A stretch of 64,000 nucleotides of DNA from Streptomyces sindenensis. GTDB lineage: Bacteria; Actinomycetota; Actinomycetes; Streptomycetales; Streptomycetaceae. The stretch covers positions 124,001-188,000 of the forward strand of contig NZ_BMSG01000008.1 of assembly GCF_014649035.1 (NCBI RefSeq). The letters are read 5' to 3'. Under the pieces are notes generated by a model. It saw only the letters and a program-made list of their open reading frames with translations. It searched no databases and had not been told where the DNA came from. The stretch's first letter is position 1. Every line of letters starts with the position of its first letter. Made by a program: the position numbers and the translations under genes. Shown here piece after piece: positions 1 through 7,638 of the stretch.

Positions 1-467
1 GTGGTGGAGAGGGCTGTGCCGCCGGGTGCGGGCGGACGTTCCCCCTCGTCGGTCCGGCGGGCGGGAGGGGTACTGCCGCCGGCCGACGGGGTGGCCGTCG
101 GCGCGGCCGGGGCCTCGGGGGTGCCGGCCGGGGCCGGGGGCGCCGGTGGCGACGTGGTGGGGGCGGAGGGCCGGGGCGCCGGGACCGTGGGCGTCTGTCC
201 GGGCGGGCGTTCCTCCTCCCGGACGACGGACGAGCCCGGTACGCCGTCGGACCCCCGGACCACCGGGACCGCGGCGAAACCGCCGATCACACACGCCCCG
301 GCGGCGGCGAACCCGGCGAGGGCCGCCCATGGCCGGGCGAACCGGGTCCGGCGGGCGGGGGCGCCCCGGGTCTCCGGGCGGGCCCGCCCGATCCGGGCGA
401 GCATCCGGTCCCGGTCCGGCCGGTGCGAGCGGGCCGCCTCCCGCAACTCCTCGCGCAGGTCGCTCAT
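1..467 (-). CDS. Membrane protein downstream of SigE-family sigma factor (3' end cut by window)
   Basis: The reading frame opens with ATG at 467 and stays open to the window edge, so the C-terminus is missing. The start overlaps the stop of the sigma gene (ATGA), which implies translational coupling. The N-terminus is charged (MSDLREELREAARSHRPDRD) and is followed by one hydrophobic segment at about residues 48-68, then a Pro/Thr/Ala-rich stretch. This layout (short cytoplasmic N-terminus, one membrane span, Pro-rich exported linker) is common for proteins encoded after SigE-family sigma factors in Streptomyces. An anti-sigma-like role is possible but no zinc-binding anti-sigma motif is visible. 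Function is unassigned. Confidence 0.7.
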   Translation of the reverse strand, partial: MSDLREELREAARSHRPDRDRMLARIGRARPETRGAPARRTRFARPWAALAGFAAAGACVIGGFAAVPVVRGSDGVPGSSVVREEERPPGQTPTVPAPRPSAPTTSPPAPPAPAGTPEAPAAPTATPSAGGSTPPARRTDEGERPPAPGGTALST

Positions 468-988
468 CGTTCTCCCCTTCCCGCGAGTTCGAGCGAGGTC
501 CGCCCGTCCAGCAGCCGTTCCAGCTCCGCCATCCCCCTGGAGGTCTGGCTCTTCACCGTGCCGACGGAGATCCCGAGGGCCAGGGCGGTGTCCTTCTCCG
601 ACAGGTCGAAGGCGTGCCGCAGCACCACACAGGCCCGCTTGCGGAAGGGCAGCCTCGCGAGCGCCTGCCGCACATCGAGGACCGCCGCCAGGTCCGGGCC
701 CTCCGTCCGGTCGCCGCGCCGGGACCAGAAGAGCGCGATGCGGTGACGTTCGCGGACGGCCGCGCGGGCCCGGCCGCGGGCCATGTTGGCGACGACCCCA
801 CGGGCGTACGCCACCGGATGCTCGGCCGCGCGGACCCGGTCCCAGCGGTCCCAGAGCGCCACCAGCGCGTCCGCCGCCAGGTCGTCGGCGGCGGCCGCCT
901 CGCCCGTCAGCAGGTGGGCGAGGCGGGCCAGTTCGGCGTGGTGGCGGTCGAAGAAGTCATGGAACTCCGCGGAAGCGTCGTCAGCCAT
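464..988 (-). CDS. SigE-family ECF RNA polymerase sigma factor
   Basis: The 174-residue protein has the two ECF domains. Region 2 spans about residues 8-75 (FHDFFDRHHAELARLAHLL, then DDLAADALVALWDRW). Region 4 spans about 110-160, with RLPFRKRACVVLRHAFDLSE and a helix-turn-helix around GISVGTVKSQTSRGMAEL. It would direct core polymerase to a small regulon. Start ATG at 988 has a GAGGGG sequence about 9 nt upstream. It lies 36 nt downstream of the pectate lyase-like gene on the same strand and overlaps the following membrane protein gene, so the three may form one operon. The regulon cannot be inferred from the sequence. Confidence 0.9.
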   Translation of the reverse strand: MADDASAEFHDFFDRHHAELARLAHLLTGEAAAADDLAADALVALWDRWDRVRAAEHPVAYARGVVANMARGRARAAVRERHRIALFWSRRGDRTEGPDLAAVLDVRQALARLPFRKRACVVLRHAFDLSEKDTALALGISVGTVKSQTSRGMAELERLLDGRTSLELAGRGER

Positions 989-1024
989 GCCCTGAACCCC
1001 TCACTCGTACGTACGACCCACCGG

Positions 1025-2179
1025 CTACTTCATCTCCGCGCCGATGTCCGGGGTGCCGGTGGCCAGGAAGGTGGTGGCGGGGAGCGAGCCGTCCGCCCGG
1101 CGGGGCCCGTACGCGCCGGCGGGATCGGTGTTCCGGAGGCCGGCGGGGCGCGCCACGCCCGGGTCCCAGGTGTTGGCGGCCGAGACCACCCGCGGGGAGA
1201 GCTTGGCCGCGCCGGTCGCGTTGTCCAGGGCGAGGTTGCGGGAGAGGCGGGAGGGCGAGGTGGCGAAGTAGTAGCCGGAGGCGCCGTTGGCGTAGGCGGT
1301 GTTGCGGTGCAGCCGCAGGGCGCCCGGGTTGCTGTTCTCCGTGAAGCCGTGCTTGCTGTTGTCCCAGGCGGCGTTGCCGGTGACGACGTGCGCGGCGCTC
1401 GCCCCGCCGCCGCCGAGCTTGAAGCCGTTGCCGTTGCCCTCGAAGGCGGGGTCCTTCCAGCGGTTCACCCCGTTCCCGTACGCCCAGCTGCGTTCGATCC
1501 GCACGGGGCTCGCCCACTGCCAGAGGTCCACCCCGTCGTCGGCGTTGTTGTAGAGCCGCGCGCCGACGACCCGGTTGCCGGTGCCGGAGCCGAACTTGAT
1601 GGCGAGGCCGTCGGCGTTCTGCCCGTGGTTCCCGGCGTCGTAGTTGCCGTACGAGTCCAGGTTCTCGATCAGGTTGTCCCTCGTCCCCTCCCCGCGCAGG
1701 GTGAAGCCGGAGTCGCCGTTGCCGTGGGTGGTGAGGTTGCGGAAGATGCCGCCGACCGACGAGGTCACGACGACCCCGTGGGCACGCGAGTTGCGGAACG
1801 TCAGGCCGGACAGCGTCCAGTGGTCGCCGCCTATCGCGACCAGCCACTCCCCCGCGGGCAGCTTCGCCCCGTCGACGACCGGCTTCTCCGACCCGTGGGC
1901 GGTGACGGTGATCCGGCGCTGCGCGGTCCCGTCGGCCTGGCTCTTGAGGGTCTTGGCCGGGTGGTACGTACCGCCGCGCAGCTGGATGGTGGTGCCGGGG
2001 CCGGCGGCCGCGAAGGCCTTCTCCAGCTGGGCCGTGGTCGAGACGACGACGGCCCCGGCGGCGCCGGCGTCGTCGGGGGCCGCGGCCGCCCACACGCCCA
2101 CGCCTCCCGCGGCGACGGCGGCGGCCACGGCGGCCGAGAGCGTACGGGTCCTGCGGTGTCGTCCTCTGCTGGTGCTCAC
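1025..2179 (-). CDS. Secreted pectate lyase-like protein, right-handed beta-helix (PL9-like)
   Basis: The 384-residue protein has an Arg-rich N-terminus (RGRHRRTRTL) and a hydrophobic Ala-rich core at about 14-43, so it is probably exported. The remainder reads as a parallel beta-helix: LRGGTYHPAKTL, then repeated turns with Asn ladders (GNGDSGFTLRGEGTRDNLIEN, AYANGASGYYF). The motif NADDGVDLW is typical of polysaccharide lyase family 9, which uses Ca2+ and a Lys base in that region. It would cleave pectate or a related uronic-acid polymer outside the cell. The gene sits 36 nt upstream of the sigma factor gene on the same strand. Substrate is inferred, not proven; other beta-helix lyases remain possible. 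Confidence 0.8.
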   Translation of the reverse strand: MSTSRGRHRRTRTLSAAVAAAVAAGGVGVWAAAAPDDAGAAGAVVVSTTAQLEKAFAAAGPGTTIQLRGGTYHPAKTLKSQADGTAQRRITVTAHGSEKPVVDGAKLPAGEWLVAIGGDHWTLSGLTFRNSRAHGVVVTSSVGGIFRNLTTHGNGDSGFTLRGEGTRDNLIENLDSYGNYDAGNHGQNADGLAIKFGSGTGNRVVGARLYNNADDGVDLWQWASPVRIERSWAYGNGVNRWKDPAFEGNGNGFKLGGGGASAAHVVTGNAAWDNSKHGFTENSNPGALRLHRNTAYANGASGYYFATSPSRLSRNLALDNATGAAKLSPRVVSAANTWDPGVARPAGLRNTDPAGAYGPRRADGSLPATTFLATGTPDIGAEMK

Positions 2180-2295
2180 GTGGGTGCTTCCTTCGCTCGG
2201 TCGGATCGGCGGGCGGGCCGGTGCCCGGCCCGTGCCCCCTGGTTGCCGCCGCTCGCGAAAAGGTTGCCGTGGCAGGAGAGAAAGGGGAGAACGCT

Positions 2296-2334
2296 GGTGG
2301 CCCGCCCCCTCGGTTCGACGGGGGGCGGGCCACC
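2296..2334 (-). terminator. Hairpin terminator of the DUF6230/DUF6114/secreted-protein operon
   Basis: Perfect 14-bp arms, GGTGGCCCGCCCCC (2296-2309) and its complement (2321-2334), with an 11-nt loop. It starts about 50 nt downstream of the stop codon at 2381. There is no U-tract, as is common in Streptomyces. Confidence 0.7.
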
Positions 2335-2380
2335 GGCTTGCGGCTCCCGGACGGGATCGGGGAGGCGGGCGGGGCTGCTG

Positions 2381-3706
2381 TCAGCCGTTGCCGCCCTCCA
2401 GGTAGTTCTTCAGTCCGGGCACGGTGAGCGTGCCGCCGAACTGACCGGCCTGCTTCACCGTCACCTTGGTGAAGAAGGCGAAGGGGACGTTCAGCGGGGG
2501 CGGGGTCTGCGGGCTGAAGGTGATCGGGATGAGGCCGAAGAGGTTGCCCTTCAGCTCCTCCGTGTACATCGTCACCTCGCCGTTGCGGATCGTCGACGTG
2601 GAGCCGGGCCGCGACTTCACATGGCCCGTGGTGCCCGCGGGGCCGACGGTCAGCTGGTGCAGGTCCTTGATGTCGATGGAGCTGGCGGTGAACTTCAGCA
2701 CCTTCTTGATGCTGCCGTCCGCCTTCTTCACCTCGACGATGCCGTGGTAGTCGAGACCGTTGAGCGTGAGGAGCGTCGACTTCAGCGTCCACGGGTCGGT
2801 GGGGAGCAGCGGGATGCCGGGCTCCAGCTCGGCCGCGGCGAGCGCGTCCGGGTCGGCCTCGGGGCACGGGAAGCGGGGCTTGGCGCCGTCGGGGATGTTC
2901 TCGTCCTTCTTGGGGTCGAGTCCCTTGACGTCCTCGTCGAGCTCCTCGACGTCCTGGCCGGCCTTCCCGGCCGCCTCGCGGATGGCGTCGGCCGTCTTGT
3001 CGGCCGTCTCCTCCGCCTTGTCGGCCGCGCCCTCGACCGGGTCCTTCGTCTGCTCCTTCGCCGTGTCCTTTGGCTTCGCGGACGGCTCGGGGGCCTCGGT
3101 GGTGGGGCTCGGGGACGGGTCGGCCGACTCCTCGGCCCCGTCCGTGGCGTTGTGGTCGTCCGGACCGTCGAAGAGGTCCTTGAGGGCGTCGCCGATGCCG
3201 AGCGGGTCGAGGGGGTTCTTCGACTCGGTGGGCGTCGGGGTCGCGGAGGGCTCCTCGGCGGGCTTCTCCGCGGACTGCGCCGACGGCTCCGCGTCGTCGG
3301 CCGCCGGGTCCTTGTCCGGGTCGGACGCGGAACCGCTCGCCGAGGGCTTCGGGGTCGCGGAGTCGTCCGTGCCGGAGGCGTCGTCCTTCTCGTCCTTCGC
3401 TGAGGCCGAGGGGGACGGGGTCGCCTTCGGGGACTCGCTCTCGCTCGGCTCGTCGGACCGGGTGACGCACGGCCCCGGCGCGAAGGGGATGTCGGTGCCG
3501 TCGTCGGCCAGGGCGAGCTTGGGGGTCAGCCCCATGCCCACGAAGACCGCGGTCGGCATCGCCGCGAGCGCCAGCGCCTTCTTGCCGCTGGGCAGGTGGA
3601 GCTTGGTCAGCAGCGACTTCCTGGGGGCCGCGTGACGGGGGCCCTTGCGCTCGCGGAGGCCGTCGCCGGGGTAGGCGTTCGTCTGCTGTCCGTCGTCACC
3701 CCGCAC
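2381..3706 (-). CDS. Secreted or membrane-anchored acidic protein, third gene of DUF6230 operon
   Basis: The GTG start at 3706 was chosen because GGGAGG lies 4 nt upstream, and it overlaps the DUF6114 gene end by 11 nt. The protein is 441 residues. A basic N-terminus (APRKSLLTKLHLPSGKK) precedes a hydrophobic segment at about 42-65 (ALALAAMPTAVFVGMGLTP), consistent with a signal peptide or anchor. About 65-290 is a low-complexity linker rich in Asp, Glu, Ser and Pro with a helical Ala/Asp/Lys stretch (GAADKAEETADKTADAIREA). The last 150 residues look folded (PWTLKSTLLTLNGLDYHGIV). I recognise no catalytic motif. Relatives are sometimes mislabelled as hydrogenase proteins; nothing here supports that. 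Likely acts at the cell surface with the two membrane partners upstream. Confidence 0.75.
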   Translation of the reverse strand: MRGDDGQQTNAYPGDGLRERKGPRHAAPRKSLLTKLHLPSGKKALALAAMPTAVFVGMGLTPKLALADDGTDIPFAPGPCVTRSDEPSESESPKATPSPSASAKDEKDDASGTDDSATPKPSASGSASDPDKDPAADDAEPSAQSAEKPAEEPSATPTPTESKNPLDPLGIGDALKDLFDGPDDHNATDGAEESADPSPSPTTEAPEPSAKPKDTAKEQTKDPVEGAADKAEETADKTADAIREAAGKAGQDVEELDEDVKGLDPKKDENIPDGAKPRFPCPEADPDALAAAELEPGIPLLPTDPWTLKSTLLTLNGLDYHGIVEVKKADGSIKKVLKFTASSIDIKDLHQLTVGPAGTTGHVKSRPGSTSTIRNGEVTMYTEELKGNLFGLIPITFSPQTPPPLNVPFAFFTKVTVKQAGQFGGTLTVPGLKNYLEGGNG

Positions 3707-4262
3707 GGTGCCTCCCGCCGTCGGCGTCCGCCGCCGTGTCAACCTGGGCGCTCTGCTGCTGCGGTACGGCCGCCGCACCCTGGAGTTCGGCCTCGGGGCG
3801 CTCCGCGTACGGCTGCTCTCTCGGCTCGGCGGTCCGCTCGTCGGCCCGCGCCTCCTCGCCCTCCGGCCGGCCCGGCGCCCAGGAGATGGACAGGGCTCCG
3901 CCGATGAGCGAGAGGAGGAACCCGATGATGAAGCCACCGATGTTGGCCACGGGTATGGAGATCAGCGCGAGCAGGATGGCCGCGATACCGGCGAATACCC
4001 GGACGATGTGGTGGAACCACATCGTCAGGCCCAGTGTGATCAGCAGGACCCCGATGATCAGGGAACCGGCGCCGGCGGTGGTGGACATCGTCAGCGTCAT
4101 GTTGCCGAGGTGCAGGTCGGCGTAGGGGAAGTAGGCGATGGGCGCACCGCCGAGGATGGTGAACAGACCCGCCCAGAACGGCCGGTCGCCCCGCCAGGCG
4201 CGGAAGCGTCGTCGGGCGACGCGGAGGTAGTGCTCGTTCTGCCCTGTGGACTCGGGGCTCAT
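3696..4262 (-). CDS. DUF6114 family integral membrane protein
   Basis: ATG at 4262 (MSPESTGQNEHY) follows a GGGAG element about 10 nt upstream. The longer open frame to 4343 has no ribosome site. The 188-residue protein starts with a basic region (ARRRFRAWRGDRPFWAGLF) and has four predicted membrane spans (PFWAGLFTILGGAPIAYF; AGSLIIGVLLITLGLTMWF; VFAGIAAILLALISIPVA; GGFIIGFLLSLIGGALSI), then an acidic, Gln-rich cytoplasmic tail. It is the second gene of a three-gene unit with a DUF6230 protein before it and a secreted protein after it. Biochemical role is unknown. The fixed partnership suggests a surface complex. Confidence 0.85.
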   Translation of the reverse strand: MSPESTGQNEHYLRVARRRFRAWRGDRPFWAGLFTILGGAPIAYFPYADLHLGNMTLTMSTTAGAGSLIIGVLLITLGLTMWFHHIVRVFAGIAAILLALISIPVANIGGFIIGFLLSLIGGALSISWAPGRPEGEEARADERTAEPREQPYAERPEAELQGAAAVPQQQSAQVDTAADADGGRHRAG

Positions 4263-4311
4263 GGAAAACAGCTCCCTGGAACCGGTACTGCCGTAAAGGA
4301 GAAGGGTGGGC

Positions 4312-4341
4312 GGCCGGAAGACCCGCGGGGGTGTTCCGGCC
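4312..4341 (-). terminator. Intercistronic hairpin between DUF6230 and DUF6114 genes
   Basis: GGCCGGAA (4312-4319) pairs with TTCCGGCC (4334-4341), and a further GGGT/ACCC pairing lies outside a small bulge. It sits in the 93-nt gap between the DUF6230 stop and the DUF6114 start. It may act as a partial terminator or as a processing or stability element that favours the first gene. Confidence 0.5.
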
Positions 4342-4355
4342 ACCCGGGCGAGTGC

Positions 4356-5009
4356 TTAGAAGCACTCCTTGACGCCCGTGTGCAGCCTCAGCTTCAGGTC
4401 GCTGAGCTTGAAGGTGCCGGCCGTGGTCGCCCACGCCGTCTGCTTCACGTTGGTCAGCACGGCCTTGTCGGCGCGCTGCGCGAATCCGCCCTGCTTGGCC
4501 TCGGTGCCCGGCTGGATGCCGATGCTCCCCGGCTTGCCCTTCTTCTGCAGCGAGCCGGCCGCGACACCGATGTCGATGTTCTCGAATGCGGCGTCGGCGT
4601 CGAGCTCCGCGACGTCCAGGTAGAGGTTGGTCGCGACGACCGGCTTCTCCGGGTTGGTGCCGGCGTTCAGCATGAGGCTGACGTTGCCGAGGAAGGGGAC
4701 CTTCGGCGTGACGACCGACTGGCACATGTTGGTGATCTTGGCGTCGCTGAAGCCCGACACCGCGACCGCGTGCGCCTGGTCCTTGTCGCCCTCGATGTCC
4801 TTGCCGACCGCGACGCTGCCGTACTGGACGAAGTTGTCGCCCTCAAGACGGTCGGTGCTGACCTTGAAGCTCTGGCCGGAAACGCTGAACGAAGCCGCCA
4901 GCGCACCCTGGGCCAGGCCTATGCCCACCGCGGCCGTCGCGGCGACGCTCGGCACCATGACCAGAGCGAACCGCTTCCATCTCGTCCCACCGCGAACCTG
5001 GGAACCCAT
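4356..5009 (-). CDS. DUF6230 family secreted or cell-surface protein
   Basis: ATG at 5009 (MGSQVRGGTRWKRF) has a strong AAGGAG 6 nt upstream. The 217-residue protein has a basic start and a hydrophobic segment at about 14-36 (FALVMVPSVAATAAVGIGLAQGA), consistent with export. The rest is a single soluble domain ending in GVKECF, with two cysteines (NMCQ and the C-terminal CF). Family members are often auto-annotated as cholesterol esterase, but no Gly-x-Ser-x-Gly serine hydrolase motif is present here, so I do not support that label. It is the first gene of a three-gene operon and is preceded by a 650-bp control region. Confidence 0.85.
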   Translation of the reverse strand: MGSQVRGGTRWKRFALVMVPSVAATAAVGIGLAQGALAASFSVSGQSFKVSTDRLEGDNFVQYGSVAVGKDIEGDKDQAHAVAVSGFSDAKITNMCQSVVTPKVPFLGNVSLMLNAGTNPEKPVVATNLYLDVAELDADAAFENIDIGVAAGSLQKKGKPGSIGIQPGTEAKQGGFAQRADKAVLTNVKQTAWATTAGTFKLSDLKLRLHTGVKECF

Positions 5010-5361
5010 ACTTGCTCCTTCTTCTCGGACGTACATCTCCGGCCGGGCATCGTGCCCGTCCTGGGATGGGAGAAGTGCTACGCCCTCGGGAAGGAGAGCG
5101 CCCGTATCGGAGACGTGTCCCGCATCCGATCCACCGGCGTTCACCCCCGAGCGACAACCACTGGCCGCGCTTTCCGCACGGCCGGTCGGACAGGCCCCGC
5201 CCGTGAGCGGGAACCCCCCTGTCCACGGTCGGCGCCTCTGCCGCCGACCCACTCGGTGGGGACCCAACAGACCCTCGGGCACCGGCTGGAGACCGGGCTG
5301 AAGGTATGGGACCGAGCGTGGCCGATCGTGGTGCATTCACGGCCCTGGCACAAGAGGGATC

Positions 5362-5377
5362 GTTACTCGCTAGTAAC
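5362..5377. promoter_or_regulatory. Palindrome 1 (GTTACT-N4-AGTAAC) upstream of DUF6230 operon
   Basis: GTTACT and AGTAAC are perfect 6-bp arms around CGCT. The same arm sequence recurs at 5493-5505, so this is unlikely to be chance. It is a probable binding site for a dimeric repressor or activator. The regulator is unknown. Confidence 0.5.
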
Positions 5378-5492
5378 GGCCCGATAACCACAGGACGACA
5401 GGGCGGCGTCGAGCGGCGACGCACGGTGGCACGAAAGGGACACCGGAATGGCGGAAAACATCCCGGAAACGGGACAGAACAACCCACCGGAC

Positions 5493-5505
5493 TTACTGCG
5501 AGTAA
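5493..5505. promoter_or_regulatory. Palindrome 2 (TTACT-N3-AGTAA) upstream of DUF6230 operon
   Basis: TTACT and AGTAA flank GCG. It repeats the arms of the site at 5362-5377 with a spacer one base shorter, 131 bp away start to start. It is a candidate second operator for the same regulator. Confidence 0.45.
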
Positions 5506-5578
5506 CAGCTTGCATCTTTGTCAAGATTTGGTAAAGCGAAGGCGTCCGGCGCCCTTCTTCGGCACCCGGACGGCAAAA

Positions 5579-5609
5579 CGGCCGCACCGCCCGGTGGACA
5601 GTGCGGCCG
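5579..5609 (-). terminator. Terminator of the thioredoxin-TPR gene
   Basis: CGGCCGCAC (5579-5587) pairs with GTGCGGCCG (5601-5609). On the minus strand the stem is followed by TTTTG, a canonical intrinsic terminator layout. It lies about 50 nt downstream of the stop codon at 5661. Confidence 0.75.
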
Positions 5610-5660
5610 CCTTGTCACATCGGCACAATCGGGCTCGTCCGGCGCGAGGAGCCGGCCTCG

Positions 5661-6632
5661 TCAGAACAGGACGCGGGCCAGCGCGGTGCGCGCGGCGGTG
5701 ACCCTGGGGTCCTCCGGGCCGATCACCTCGAACAGCTCCAGCAGCCGCAGCCGGGCGGTGTTGCGGTCGTCGCCGGCCGTGCGGCGGACCGCCTCGACGA
5801 GCCGGCCGAAGGCGTCCTCGACATGGCCGCCGACCAGGTCGAGATCGGCGGCGGCGATCTGGGCGTCCACATCGCCCGGGTTGTCCGCCGCCTCCTTGCG
5901 GACCGCCTGCGGGTCCATGCCCTGGACGCGGCCGAGCAGCTCGGCCTGGGCGAGGCCGAGCTTGGCCTCCGGGTTGCCCGGGTCGTCCACGAGGACGTTC
6001 TTGTACGCCTGGATCGCGCCGGGGAAGTCATTGGCGTCGAGCGCGGACGCGGCGGCCTCCAGCAGCGCGTCGTACGGACCGGCCGGCACCTCGGCCGGGG
6101 CCGCGCCCGGCGCCCCGGCGTCCGGGTCGACGGCGATGCCGGTGAGGCCGAAGCGCTCCTCGCCGACCTGGATCAGCTGGTCCAGCGTCTCGCGGATCTG
6201 GGCTTCGGGGGCGGCGCCCTGGAAGAGCGGGAGGGCCTGCCCGGCGACGACGGCGAAAACGGCCGGAATGCCTTGGATGCCGAACTGCTGCATCAGCATC
6301 TGGTTGGCGTCGACGTCGACCTTGGCCAGCAGGAAGCGGCCGTTGTACTCGACGGCCAGGCGCTCCAGCAGGGGCCCCAGCTGCTTGCACGGCTCGCACC
6401 ACTCGGCCCAGAAGTCGATGACGACGGGGACCTCGGCGGAGCGCTGGAGGACATCGCGCTCGAAACCGGCTTCATCGACGTCGATCACCAGGGCGGCGGG
6501 CGACACGGCGCCGGCGCCCCCGGTGCGGGCGGCCTCCGCGCGGGCCTGCTCCGCCTTGGCCTTGGCCTCTCCGGCCGCCTTGACCGCGGCGAGGTCGACA
6601 ACGCCACTCATGGACATGTTCCTAGGCTGCAT
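5661..6632 (-). CDS. Thioredoxin-fold protein with C-terminal TPR region (CnoX/YbbN-like)
   Basis: ATG at 6632 (MQPRNMSMSG) follows GGGGGAGGA by about 7 nt; other ATGs at 6617 and 6611 are weaker choices. The 323-residue protein has an Ala/Glu-rich N-terminus, a thioredoxin domain at about 48-150 and a TPR-like helical region at about 185-323 (AIQAYKNVLVDDPGNPEAKLG). The active-site motif is WCEPC (residues 78-82) rather than the usual WCGPC. Family members link redox protection to chaperone work in the cytoplasm, passing clients to GroEL or DnaK in proteobacteria. The gene is monocistronic with its own terminator and diverges from a TetR gene. Confidence 0.88.
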   Translation of the reverse strand: MQPRNMSMSGVVDLAAVKAAGEAKAKAEQARAEAARTGGAGAVSPAALVIDVDEAGFERDVLQRSAEVPVVIDFWAEWCEPCKQLGPLLERLAVEYNGRFLLAKVDVDANQMLMQQFGIQGIPAVFAVVAGQALPLFQGAAPEAQIRETLDQLIQVGEERFGLTGIAVDPDAGAPGAAPAEVPAGPYDALLEAAASALDANDFPGAIQAYKNVLVDDPGNPEAKLGLAQAELLGRVQGMDPQAVRKEAADNPGDVDAQIAAADLDLVGGHVEDAFGRLVEAVRRTAGDDRNTARLRLLELFEVIGPEDPRVTAARTALARVLF

Positions 6633-6986
6633 ACGTACATCCTCCCCCGAGAGCGCTCCGCCGCGAAAAGCGAGCGCGAGAACCGGCCCGGCCCGGGGCC
6701 CCCGCCGGCATGCGGGAGCGTACGGACCAAAACGGCTGCGGGCCCCTGAAAGACCCTGGTGGACCTGCCGGATCCCCATCCGGCCGGTCCGTGCGGCCCC
6801 GGGTCCCCACCCGGCGCCCGGGCCCCTTGAGGCCCCGGTGGCTGTCGCTCGTGCGTTGCGTGGCGTCCGGGGCGGCACCGGCCGCCTTCCTTACGCTACG
6901 ACCCGTAGCGTAACTGCCGATCAGCCCGCCGGGACAGGTGCTCCCGGTGATCTGTCTCACGGGCACCGGAGCACAACCGTTCTCCC
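6633..6986. other. Divergent intergenic region between thioredoxin-TPR and TetR genes
   Basis: About 350 bp without a convincing gene. Short open frames here lack codon-position structure and ribosome sites. It must hold the promoter of the thioredoxin-TPR gene, but I see no clear -35/-10 pair. Confidence 0.5.
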
Positions 6987-6998
6987 TACCGACCGGTA
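6987..6998. promoter_or_regulatory. Candidate TetR operator
   Basis: TACCG-AC-CGGTA is an inverted repeat with 5-bp arms, 13 bp before the TetR start codon. It overlaps a possible -10 element TATGGT (6997-7002). Position suggests autoregulation. Confidence 0.5.
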
Positions 6999-7011
6999 TG
7001 GTCGCGGCATC

Positions 7012-7638
7012 ATGAGCGACACCGACCCCAAAGCCACCCGAACAGGACGTCCGCGCAGCACCGCGGCCGATGCCGCGATCCTTGAGGCGACGCGGGCGTC
7101 CCTGGTCGATCTCGGCTGGTCGAAGCTGACGATGAGCGATGTGGCCACCCGGGCCGGGGTCGCCAAGACAACCCTCTACCGGCGCTGGGCGGGCAAGAAC
7201 GAACTGGTCGTGGACGCGGTCGCGGTGCTCTTCGACGAGCTGGACCTGCCCGACCGGGGCAGCCTGGCCGCCGATGTGCAGGGCGTCGTGCTCCAGTTCG
7301 CCGCGCTGCTGGAGCGGCCGGAGGCCCGTACGGCACTGATGGCCGTGGTCGCCGAGTCCACCCGTGACGACTCGCTGCGCCACCGGATCCGCTCGGCCAT
7401 CGTGGACCGGCAGAAGCGGCTGGTCCTGCTGGGCCGGGAGCGCGCCCAGGCCCGTGGCGAACTGCGGTACGAGGACGACGCGTCGGCCGCCGCCCGCAAC
7501 GCGGACCTGATCTTCGACGTGATCGCCGGAGCGGTGGTGCACCGGACGCTGGTCAGCGCGGAGCCGGTGGACGCCGAGTGGGCGAGCGGCTTCACCTCGC
7601 TGCTGCTGCTGGGGCTGGCGGGCGCCCAGGCGGGGTGA
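7012..7638 (+). CDS. TetR/AcrR family transcriptional regulator
   Basis: The 208-residue protein has the N-terminal helix-turn-helix (ILEATRASLVDLGWSKLTMS, then TRAGVAKTTLYRRWAGKNEL, about residues 22-70) and a helical ligand-binding C-terminal domain ending SLLLLGLAGAQAG. It represses genes until a small ligand binds. ATG at 7012 has no clear ribosome site; a -10-like TATGGT lies 9 nt upstream, so a leaderless or very short leader is possible. It diverges from the thioredoxin-TPR gene and is convergent with sdpB, overlapping that gene by 47 nt at the 3' end. The target is unknown. Confidence 0.88.
   Translation: MSDTDPKATRTGRPRSTAADAAILEATRASLVDLGWSKLTMSDVATRAGVAKTTLYRRWAGKNELVVDAVAVLFDELDLPDRGSLAADVQGVVLQFAALLERPEARTALMAVVAESTRDDSLRHRIRSAIVDRQKRLVLLGRERAQARGELRYEDDASAAARNADLIFDVIAGAVVHRTLVSAEPVDAEWASGFTSLLLLGLAGAQAG

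Larger units (their letters stand above)
5010..5578. other. Long non-coding control region upstream of the DUF6230 operon
   Basis: About 570 bp lie between the DUF6230 start and the thioredoxin-TPR terminator. No frame here looks like a real gene. Local base composition drops near 5440-5540, where A/T-rich runs appear (GTCAAGATTTGGTAAAGCG). The region contains two related palindromes with TTACT/AGTAA arms, listed separately, and probably the operon promoter reading on the minus strand. Confidence 0.6.

Noticed and set aside
981..3470. Long minus-strand frame of 829 codons over the pectate lyase and secreted protein genes
   Set aside because: Arg/Gly-rich shadow frame. The true genes in other frames have signal peptides, ribosome sites and recognisable domains.
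4356..5009. Cholesterol esterase activity for the DUF6230 protein
   Set aside because: No serine hydrolase motif or catalytic triad can be seen in the sequence.
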